Positions 36,965 to 44,199 of a stretch of 64,000 bases of DNA are shown in pieces (position 1 is the first letter of the stretch; the number at the start of each line of letters is the position of its first letter). Made by a program: the position numbers and the translations under genes. The DNA is taken from assembly GCF_023703795.1 (NCBI RefSeq), contig NZ_CP098518.1, forward strand, positions 2,976,001 to 3,040,000, read 5' to 3'. The notes below the pieces were generated by a model that saw only the letters and a list, made by a program, of their open reading frames with translations, had not been told where the DNA came from and made no database searches. The stretch comes from Haloplanus sp. HW8-1. Lineage in GTDB: Archaea > Halobacteriota > Halobacteria > Halobacteriales > Haloferacaceae.

Positions 36965-37953
36965 GGGAACTCGACGGCCTCCCTGATCCCCTCCTCGATG
37001 CGCGTCGACGAGGGGAGGTAGTAGTCCTCGAGGGCATACAGCGGGACGGGCGTGTCGAATCCGGCGATCCGTTTCACCGGTGCCTCCTGGTAGAGCAGCG
37101 CCTCCTCCTGAAGGATGGCCGTAATCTCGCCGCCCAGACCACCGGTCTTCGGGGCCTCGTGGACCACCGCCGCCCGTCCCGTCTTTTCGAAGGACTCGAC
37201 GATGGTCTCCCGGTCGAGCGGCGAGAGCGTCCGCAGGTCGATCACCTCGCAGTCGATTCCCTCGTCGGCGAGGGTCTCGGCGGCCTCCACCGTCGGCCGG
37301 GTCATCGCGCCCCACGTGTAGACGGACACGTCGCTGCCCTCCCGGCGCACGGCCGCCTCGCCAAGCGGGACCGTGTGATCGCCCGCCGGTACGTCCTCGC
37401 GGAACGCACGGTAGATGAGTTTGGGTTCGAGGAAGATCACGGGGTCGGGGTCGCGGATGGCCGACGCGAGCAGTCCCTTGGTGTCGGCCGGCGTCGACGG
37501 GATCACGACTTTCAGCCCCGGTTCGTGGACGAAGAAGGCCTCCTTCGACTCCGAGTGGTGTTCCGGCGCGCGGATGCCGCCACCGTATGGCGCCCGGACG
37601 ACCAGCGGGCAGGTGAACCGCCCGCGACTCCGGTTGCGGAGCCTGGCTGCGTGGCTGACGATCTGGTCGAACGCCGGGTAGATGAAGCCCATGAACTGGA
37701 TCTCGGGGACCGGTCGGAGGCCGTACGCCGCCATGCCGATCGAGGTGCCGATGATACCCGACTCCGCCAGCGGCGTGTCGATCACGCGGTCCTTTCCGAA
37801 CTCCTCGTAGAGGCCCTCGGTCGCCCGGAAGACGCCGCCGTTCTTCCCGACGTCCTCCCCGAGGACGATCACGTCCTCGTCGCGGTGCATCTCGATCTCC
37901 AGACCGTCCCGTACCGCCTGTACCAGGGTCAAGTTCCGTGTGTCCGTGCTCAT
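36961..37953 (-). CDS. 2-oxoacid dehydrogenase E1 beta subunit
   Basis: 330 residues, full length. Transketolase-like pyrimidine-binding domain with LGEDVGKNGGVFRAT and DTPLAESGIIGTSIGMA, then the conserved APYGGGIRAPEHHSES loop and the C-terminal domain with TGRAAVVHEAPKTGGLGGEI. Forms the thiamine diphosphate site with E1alpha. Begins one base after the E1alpha stop and overlaps E2, so the three genes are one operon. Substrate (pyruvate, branched-chain or 2-oxobutyrate) is not determined. Confidence 0.95.
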   Translation of the reverse strand: MSTDTRNLTLVQAVRDGLEIEMHRDEDVIVLGEDVGKNGGVFRATEGLYEEFGKDRVIDTPLAESGIIGTSIGMAAYGLRPVPEIQFMGFIYPAFDQIVSHAARLRNRSRGRFTCPLVVRAPYGGGIRAPEHHSESKEAFFVHEPGLKVVIPSTPADTKGLLASAIRDPDPVIFLEPKLIYRAFREDVPAGDHTVPLGEAAVRREGSDVSVYTWGAMTRPTVEAAETLADEGIDCEVIDLRTLSPLDRETIVESFEKTGRAAVVHEAPKTGGLGGEITAILQEEALLYQEAPVKRIAGFDTPVPLYALEDYYLPSSTRIEEGIREAVEFP

Positions 37954-37954
37954 A

Positions 37955-39130
37955 TCAATCCCTCAGGAAGGCGTCGTCGCCGTATCGGTCGCGCAGTCGA
38001 CGCATCGTCGCCCGCTGCCGGTCCAGTTCCGCCGTCCGGACGGCGTACACGTCGTCGAACAGCGTCTCCGGGTCGGGGCGTGCGGTGGCTTCGGCCCGCT
38101 CGATGGCGGCGGCCACCTGTGCCCGTACATCCGCCTCGATTTCGTCGATCCGGTCGTCGTCGAGGCGCCCCGTCTCGCGCAGGAAGCGTTCGAGGCGGGG
38201 GATGGGGTCTCGCTTCCGCCACGCCGCAACCTCCGACTCGTCGCGGTAGACGGTCGGGTCGTCGGCGGTGGTGTGGGCGCCGAAGCGATACTGCACCGCC
38301 TCGATCAGGGTCGGCCGCGGCCGCTCGTCCGGATCGCGGGCCTTCTCGACCGCCGCCCGCATCACCCGATAGGTCGCCAGCGGATCCATCCCGTCGACCT
38401 GCACGCCGTCGATGCCGTAGGCGGCCGCCTTCCCCGCCAGCGTCGGACTCGCGGTCTGGCGCTCGCGCGGCACCGAGATGGCCCACCCGTTGTTGTTGCA
38501 GACGAACACCGCCGGCACGTCGAAGACGCCAGCCATGTTCAGTCCCTCGTGGAAATCCCCTTCGCTCGTGGCGCCGTCGCCGAAGTACGCACAGGCGACC
38601 GCGTCACCGGCCTGCGGCCGGTTTCCCGAGACACCCCCGTCCTCGCCGCCGCAGCCACCGAGTTTCGACGCCATCGCCAACCCCGTCGTGTGGGGGATCT
38701 GGGTCGCGATGGGTACCGCGGCCGGGAAGACGTTCGCGTCCGCCCCCCACCCGCCGGCTCCGTGACCCATCCAGTACAGCAGGATCTCCGAGAGCGACAG
38801 TCCGTGGACGTGGACCGCGGCGTGTTCGCGGTAACTGGGGACGATCCAGTCCTCGTCGTCGAGCACGACGGCACTGCCGACCTGAGCGGCCTCCTGGCCC
38901 GCCATCGGGGGGTAGGTCCCCATCCGTCCCTGTCGCTGGAGGGTCACCGCCCGCTCGTCGAAGTGGCGGGCGAGGCGCATGTGTCGGTAGATCTCGACCA
39001 GTTCCGCGTCGCTCATGTCGGGTGGGGTGCCGACGAGTGCTCCCGACTCGTCCAGCACCCGGACGCGGTCGTCGGGGGCGCGATCGAAGAGGGCGTCGTG
39101 ACCTCCCTCTCCCCCGGTCACGGTCGACAC
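37955..39130 (-). CDS. 2-oxoacid dehydrogenase E1 alpha subunit
   Basis: 391 residues from a GTG. Thiamine diphosphate motif GDGATSEGDFHEGLNMAGV...NNN spans the centre; the conserved YREHAAVHVHGLS loop and the phosphorylation-loop-like RFGAHTTADDPTVYR are present. An insertion with CGGEDGG sits before the cofactor motif. The GTG is used because the nearer ATG at 39138 is out of frame and the promoter lies about 30-40 bases upstream. Heads the E1alpha-E1beta-E2 operon. Confidence 0.93.
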   Translation of the reverse strand: MSTVTGGEGGHDALFDRAPDDRVRVLDESGALVGTPPDMSDAELVEIYRHMRLARHFDERAVTLQRQGRMGTYPPMAGQEAAQVGSAVVLDDEDWIVPSYREHAAVHVHGLSLSEILLYWMGHGAGGWGADANVFPAAVPIATQIPHTTGLAMASKLGGCGGEDGGVSGNRPQAGDAVACAYFGDGATSEGDFHEGLNMAGVFDVPAVFVCNNNGWAISVPRERQTASPTLAGKAAAYGIDGVQVDGMDPLATYRVMRAAVEKARDPDERPRPTLIEAVQYRFGAHTTADDPTVYRDESEVAAWRKRDPIPRLERFLRETGRLDDDRIDEIEADVRAQVAAAIERAEATARPDPETLFDDVYAVRTAELDRQRATMRRLRDRYGDDAFLRD

Positions 39131-39160
39131 GACCCCATGTTCGGATCCTCGCGCCCCCGC

Positions 39161-39175
39161 GTCTTATCGTTTCGG
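39161..39175 (-). promoter_or_regulatory. promoter of the 2-oxoacid dehydrogenase operon
   Basis: CCGAAACGATAAGAC on the minus strand: a BRE-like CGAAAC followed by a TATA-like GATAAGA, about 31-38 bases before the E1alpha GTG. Confidence 0.55.
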
Positions 39176-39203
39176 TGTACCGCCCCCGTGTCTCGCCCCC
39201 CGA

Positions 39204-40133
39204 TCAGGTGGCGGCGTGTGCTTCGCGGCGCGCCTCGTCGACGCTCCGCCCGTCACGGAGGACGGCGTCGACGAACAGTTCGCCCGCCCGATAGGACGAG
39301 CGGACCATCGGTCCGCTCGCACAGTAGAGGAAGCCGAGTTCCTCCTCCGCGACCCGCCGCCACGTCTCGAAGGCGTCGGGGTGGACGTACTCGTAGACGT
39401 CGAGGTGCGAGCGGGAGGGCTGGAGATACTGCCCCAAGGTCACCACGTCGACGCCCGCTTCCCGGCAGTCCGCCAGCGCCCGGTAGACCTCGTGATCGTA
39501 CTCGCCGAGGCCGAGCATCAGACTCGTCTTGGTGTACACGTCGGCGGTGTCTCCGGCGCGTTCGAGCACCGACAGCGACTGTTCGTACCCCGCCCGGCGG
39601 TCCCGAACCGGCCACTGCAGGCGCTCGACCGTCTCGACGTTGTGTGCGATCACGTCCGGCCCCGCGTCGACGATTCGGTCCACCAGGGCAGGGTCGCCCC
39701 GGAAGTCCGGGATCAGGACTTCGACGAGGATGCCGGGGTCGCGCTCCTTGATCGCCTCGATGGTGCGTGCGAAATGTCCCGCGCCCTGATCCGGCAGGTC
39801 GTCGCGGTCCACGCTCGTCAGGACGACGTAGTCCAGGCCGATCTCGGCGACGGCGTCGGCGACCTTCGACGGCTCCTCGGGATCGAGTGCCTCCATCCCG
39901 CCGGTCTCCACGTCACAGAAGTTACAGCCCCGCGAACACCGGTCGCCCATCAGCATGAACGTGGCCGTGCCGGGGCCGTTGCGGCCGCTCCAGCATTCGC
40001 CCAGGTTCGGGCAGTTCGCCTCCTCGCAGACGGTGTGGAGGTCCCGGTCCCGGAGCGTCTCCTTGATCTCCGTGAACCGCTGGCCCGACGGTGGCCGGTG
40101 TTTCAGCCAGTCGGGCTTGCGCCTACGTTCCAT
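39204..40133 (-). CDS. lipA: lipoyl synthase
   Basis: 309 residues, radical SAM. Inserts two sulfurs into octanoyl groups on E2 or GcvH. The auxiliary cluster motif CEEANCPNLGEC and the radical SAM motif CSRGCNFC are both intact, and the C-terminal RSSYRAGE motif is present. Directly upstream of the E1alpha gene, matching its role in making the E2 cofactor. GTTTTTACC lies about 25 bases before the ATG. No lipoyl transferase gene lies in the window. Confidence 0.96.
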   Translation of the reverse strand: MERRRKPDWLKHRPPSGQRFTEIKETLRDRDLHTVCEEANCPNLGECWSGRNGPGTATFMLMGDRCSRGCNFCDVETGGMEALDPEEPSKVADAVAEIGLDYVVLTSVDRDDLPDQGAGHFARTIEAIKERDPGILVEVLIPDFRGDPALVDRIVDAGPDVIAHNVETVERLQWPVRDRRAGYEQSLSVLERAGDTADVYTKTSLMLGLGEYDHEVYRALADCREAGVDVVTLGQYLQPSRSHLDVYEYVHPDAFETWRRVAEEELGFLYCASGPMVRSSYRAGELFVDAVLRDGRSVDEARREAHAAT

Positions 40134-40239
40134 ATCCCACCTTTCGGACTGCCTGGTAAAAACGTGTGGGCTTCCCCGGGTCGGTTCCCGTCGTCCCGAC
40201 CGATACGTCTATGCCGGTGGTTCGTGAATCGCCGGCAAC

Positions 40240-41682
40240 ATGGGCGATCGGCGGGCGACAATCGTCCGGGGATCCATCCCGCGAACCCTCGTCGGCCTCG
40301 CCGTCCCGCTGGTCGCCCAGAACGTCGTCCGGGTCGCCCAGCAGGTGATCGACACGTTCTGGCTCGGCCGCCTCGGCGAGACGGCCGTCGCCGCCGTCGG
40401 CCTCACCATCCCCGTGCTCGGTCTCCTCTTTGCCCTCCTCGTGACGCCCTTCGTCGGCACGCAGATCCTCGTCTCCCAGCGGACCGGCGCCGGAAACGAC
40501 GCCGGCGCCCGCCGGACCGTCGTCCACGGGGTCGTCCTCGCGCTCGCCGTCGGCGCCGGTGTCGGCGGTGCCGTCGCCCTCCTCGCTCGTCCCGTCGTGA
40601 CGCTCGTCGGCGCCGGCCCCGACGTGGCGCCGTCGGCCGCCCTCTATCTCGGCACCGTCGCCCTCGGGCTCCCGGTGGCGGGCGCGAGCGACGCCCTCGA
40701 AGCCGGCTTCGTCGGCCGCGGCGACTCCCGTGCCTCCCTGTTGATCAACGTCGCCACCGTCGCCGTCAACGTCGCCCTCGATCCGCTGTTGATCTTCGGC
40801 GCCGGGCCGATCCCCGGCATGGGGGTTCGTGGCGCCGCGCTGGCGACGGTCGCCGGCTACGTCGGCGGCCTCCTCGTCGCGTCCGTCCTCGCGTTCTCTC
40901 CCCGGTTGGGGCTCGCGCGTCGCCATCTCTCGCTCTCCCGGCGTGACGTCCGTGCCCTCCTCTCGGTCGGCGCGCCGATCACGGGCCGGCGGGTGGTCAG
41001 CCAGAGCGTTCGCGTCCTCCTGATCGGCGTCGTCGCCGCCGCCGGCGGCGCCGCCGGACTCGCCGCCTACACCGTCGGTGCCCGGGTCGCCAGCGTGGCC
41101 GTCCTCCCCTCGCGGGGGCTCGGTCAGGCCGCCCAGAGCGTCGTCGGGCAGAACGTGGGCGCCGAGCGCCCCGACCGGGCCGGTCGGGCCGCCCGCGTCG
41201 GCGTCGGCATCGCCGCCGCCGCCCTCGCCGCCCTCGGTGCCGTTCAGTGGGCCGTCCCCGGTCCCCTCGCCCGCCTGTTCGTCCCGGATCTCGCCGGCCA
41301 GGGCTTCGCCTTCACCGTCCAGTACCTCCGCGTCCTCGCCTACGGCTATCCCGCCATCGGCGCCGTCGACCTCCTGCTCGCGGCGTTCAACGGCGCCGGT
41401 CACACCCGGACGAGTTTCGTCGCCGACCTGCTGAAATACTGGGCCGTCCGCCTGCCGGTCGCGGTGCTCGCCCTGCCCGCGACGGCCTCGGTATCGCTGC
41501 TCGGCGTCGCCGTCGCGCCCGGCCTCGGCCTGGGGATGCCCGCCGTCTTCTGGGCGGTCACGGGATCGAACGTCGTCGCGGCCGTCGGCGTCGGCGCCTA
41601 CTACATCCGCGCGCGCCGTCGTGGGTTGTTCGCCGACGCGGTGGTTGAGGCGGCGGACGCCGCAACCGCCGGGACGGACTGA
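40240..41682 (+). CDS. MATE family efflux transporter
   Basis: 480 residues with 12 predicted membrane helices in two repeats. Family cues: N-terminal helix with PLVAQNVVRVAQQVIDTFWLG, the GVRGAALATVAGYVGG loop, QAAQSVVGQNVGAERPDRA in the second half. Probably exports cationic or lipophilic compounds by Na+ or H+ exchange. Divergent from lipA; CGTCTATGC about 27 bases before the ATG. The protein is extremely Ala/Val/Gly-rich, in line with the local GC. Confidence 0.9.
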   Translation: MGDRRATIVRGSIPRTLVGLAVPLVAQNVVRVAQQVIDTFWLGRLGETAVAAVGLTIPVLGLLFALLVTPFVGTQILVSQRTGAGNDAGARRTVVHGVVLALAVGAGVGGAVALLARPVVTLVGAGPDVAPSAALYLGTVALGLPVAGASDALEAGFVGRGDSRASLLINVATVAVNVALDPLLIFGAGPIPGMGVRGAALATVAGYVGGLLVASVLAFSPRLGLARRHLSLSRRDVRALLSVGAPITGRRVVSQSVRVLLIGVVAAAGGAAGLAAYTVGARVASVAVLPSRGLGQAAQSVVGQNVGAERPDRAGRAARVGVGIAAAALAALGAVQWAVPGPLARLFVPDLAGQGFAFTVQYLRVLAYGYPAIGAVDLLLAAFNGAGHTRTSFVADLLKYWAVRLPVAVLALPATASVSLLGVAVAPGLGLGMPAVFWAVTGSNVVAAVGVGAYYIRARRRGLFADAVVEAADAATAGTD

Positions 41683-41742
41683 ATCCGGGTCGGCCCGGCC
41701 GCGACGGAAACGCCTTTGCCTACACGGCCCCCCGACCCGCAT

Positions 41743-41796
41743 ATGATCCCTTGCCGCCTCCCGACACACGGGCCACGGGAGGTGCCGACCGCGTGA
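41743..41796 (+). other. possible upstream ORF coupled to the helicase gene
   Basis: A 17-residue ATG ORF whose TGA (41794-41796) overlaps the GTG start (41793) of the helicase in GTGA. A CCTTTGCC element about 27 bases before its ATG puts the likely transcript start at this ATG. It may let ribosomes load at the leaderless 5' end and then reinitiate, or it may be chance. Confidence 0.35.
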
Positions 41797-44147
41797 AGGT
41801 CGCCGACGCCGTCCCGGAGTTCGCCGACGCCTTCGACTTCGAGGAGTTCAACGCGATGCAACGGGAGGCGCTGCCCGTCCTCGTCGACAGCGACCACAAC
41901 GTCGTCGCGTCGGCACCGACGGCGAGCGGCAAGACCGCGCTCGCGGAACTCGCGATCTGCAAGACGCTGAGCGAGGGGGGGACCGCGCTCTTTATCGCCC
42001 CCATGCGCGCGCTGACCAACGAGAAGGAAAGCGAGTGGGAACGCTTCGAGGAGATGGGATATTCGGTGTACGTCGTCACGGGCGAACGCGACCTGAACCC
42101 GCGGCGGGCCCGCCACGCCGACGTACTGGTGATGACCCCCGAGAAGGTCGACTCGGCCACCCGCAAACACGACTCGCGGCGCTACGACTTCGTGACCGAC
42201 GTGGACTGTGTCGTCATCGACGAGGTCCACCTGCTCGACTCCGAGCGCCGCGGGGGCGTCCTCGAAGTGACCGTCTCCCGCCTGCGGCGGCTCTGTGACC
42301 CCCGGTTCGTCGCGCTCTCGGCGACGATGCCGAACGTCGGCGACGTGGCCGACTGGCTCGACGCCCCGCCGGAGGCCACCTTCGCCTTCGGCGACGACTA
42401 TCGCCCCGTCGAACTTCGGACCGACGTCGAGACCTACACCCACGGCGAGAACAGTTTCGCCGACAAGTACCGCCGGCTCTACCGGGCGCTCGACTTGGCC
42501 GAACCACACGTCCGCGAGGACGGCCAGGCGCTCGTGTTCGTCGCCTCGCGACAGGACGCCGTCAGCGCCGCCGCCAAGACCCGCGACGAACTCGCCGAAC
42601 GCGACGTCCCCATCGGCGCCCGCGGCGACTACGACTTCCACCAGGCGGCGAAGGAACTGGGAGACGACCGCCTCCGGAAGGGCGTCCTCGACGGTGTCGC
42701 CTTCCACCACGCGGGGCTCTCGAAGGACGACCGCGACCGCATCGAGGACTGGTTCCGCGAGGGAAAGATCGCGATCCTCTTTTCGACCTCCACCCTCGCC
42801 TGGGGAGTCAACCTCCCGGCGCGCTGTGTGATCGTCCGCGACACCAAATACCACGACCCGCTGGAGGGCGAGGTGGATATCAGTCCGCTCGACCTGCTCC
42901 AGATGCTCGGCCGCGCCGGCCGCCCCGGCTACGACGACGTCGGCTACGGGTGGGTGGTCTGTGACCGTTCCGACGCCGACCGCTACCGCCGGCTCCTCCG
43001 GGAGGGGACCGAGATCGAGTCCCACCTCGCGGCGGACCTCGACGCCCACCTCAACGCCGAAATCGCGATGGACACGTTGAACGACCTCGACGACGTGCTC
43101 TCGTGGCTGGAGACCACCTACTACTACGTCCGGGCGGCGTCGAAGCCCGCGGCCTACGACTTCGACGGCCTCCGCGACCGGGTGCGCGAGACGCTCGAAT
43201 CGCTGGTCGACCGCGGCTTCGTCGAGATGGCCACGGACCTCGCGGTCGAGTCGACGCCCCTCGGCCGCCTCGCCTCGAAGTACTACCTCCGGCTCTCCAC
43301 GGCGGAGGCGTTCCACGATCTGGCCGAGCGCGATCGGATCGACGCCGACGCCGTCCTCGAAACCGTCGCCGCCGCCGCGGAGTTCGACTCCGTCTCCGCC
43401 CGGCAGTCGGAGGCCGAGGCGGTCGCGGCCGTCCTCGGGAGCGAGGCCACCGCTGCCGACTCGGACCACCTCGACGACGGCGGCCGCAAGGTCCTCGCCA
43501 TCCTCCGGGCGAGTCGGAGCGATTCGGTGCCCGCCGACCTCCGGAGCGACGCGTGGATCATCCGCCGGAACGCGCTCCGACTGCTCGCGGCGCTGGGGGA
43601 GTTCCTCGATCGCTTCTCCGGCCCCCAGGCCGCCAACCTCGTCCGGCGCCTGGAGGCCCGGATCGAACACGGCGTCAGCCGCGATGCCGTCTCGCTCACT
43701 GCCGTCGACGGCGTCGGCGCGGGCCGGGCGAGCAAACTCGCGACCGGCGGCCTCTCGCGTCCCGCCGACCTGGTCGCCGCGGGTGTGGACGAACTCGAAC
43801 GTGCGGGCCTCTCGGCCGGCGTCGCCGAGCGGATCGTCGAGGCTGCCGCCGACCTCCCGGACGTCTCGGTGTCGTGGGACGACGTGCCCGACGGCGTCGC
43901 CGCCGGCGAGAGCGAGATGTGCGAGGTGCGGGTGCGAAACGGGGGTGGCGGCGCCCGTGTCGGCGTCCGCGTCACCGTCAACGGCGTCGAGATGCACGCG
44001 AAGACGACCTACCTCTCGGACGTGACGACGGTCCCCGTGGGCGTGTTCGGCGCCGACGCGGACACGCTCGACTTCCGGGTCGAAGTGACCTTCCCGGAGC
44101 TACCGGTTCGACCGGCGGCGTTCGAGCGGACGGTTCGGGTGGAGTAG
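41793..44147 (+). CDS. Ski2/Hel308-like superfamily 2 helicase
   Basis: 784 residues. Walker A APTASGKTALAE, then PMRALTNEKESEWERF, DEVHLLDSERRG (DEVH box), SATMPN, FHHAGLSKDDRDRIEDWF and the motif VI region QMLGRAGRPGYDD. The C-terminal third has a winged-helix/Sec63-like ratchet and a helix-hairpin-helix region (VDGVGAGRASKLATGG), and ends with a beta-sandwich-like domain (EMCEVRVRNGGGGARVGVRV) resembling Brr2/Sec63 FN3. Probably unwinds DNA or RNA in repair or processing. Start chosen at GTG 41793, which gives the family N-terminus MKVADAVPEF; a TTG at 41751 is less likely. Confidence 0.9.
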   Translation: MKVADAVPEFADAFDFEEFNAMQREALPVLVDSDHNVVASAPTASGKTALAELAICKTLSEGGTALFIAPMRALTNEKESEWERFEEMGYSVYVVTGERDLNPRRARHADVLVMTPEKVDSATRKHDSRRYDFVTDVDCVVIDEVHLLDSERRGGVLEVTVSRLRRLCDPRFVALSATMPNVGDVADWLDAPPEATFAFGDDYRPVELRTDVETYTHGENSFADKYRRLYRALDLAEPHVREDGQALVFVASRQDAVSAAAKTRDELAERDVPIGARGDYDFHQAAKELGDDRLRKGVLDGVAFHHAGLSKDDRDRIEDWFREGKIAILFSTSTLAWGVNLPARCVIVRDTKYHDPLEGEVDISPLDLLQMLGRAGRPGYDDVGYGWVVCDRSDADRYRRLLREGTEIESHLAADLDAHLNAEIAMDTLNDLDDVLSWLETTYYYVRAASKPAAYDFDGLRDRVRETLESLVDRGFVEMATDLAVESTPLGRLASKYYLRLSTAEAFHDLAERDRIDADAVLETVAAAAEFDSVSARQSEAEAVAAVLGSEATAADSDHLDDGGRKVLAILRASRSDSVPADLRSDAWIIRRNALRLLAALGEFLDRFSGPQAANLVRRLEARIEHGVSRDAVSLTAVDGVGAGRASKLATGGLSRPADLVAAGVDELERAGLSAGVAERIVEAAADLPDVSVSWDDVPDGVAAGESEMCEVRVRNGGGGARVGVRVTVNGVEMHAKTTYLSDVTTVPVGVFGADADTLDFRVEVTFPELPVRPAAFERTVRVE

Positions 44148-44199
44148 TCGTCGAGTCGGCCGTTCGTAGCTGAGCGGACAGTGCGAGCGGTGTGAGATC

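Noticed and set aside
36856-39751. Long plus-strand frames across the E1/E2 genes
   Set aside because: They are antisense to strongly recognised E1alpha, E1beta, E2 and lipA genes; low-complexity Arg/Pro content.
40123-43997. Long minus-strand frames of 548 and 798 codons opposite the MATE and helicase genes
   Set aside because: Complement of genuine GC-rich genes with period-three bias; no domain seen.
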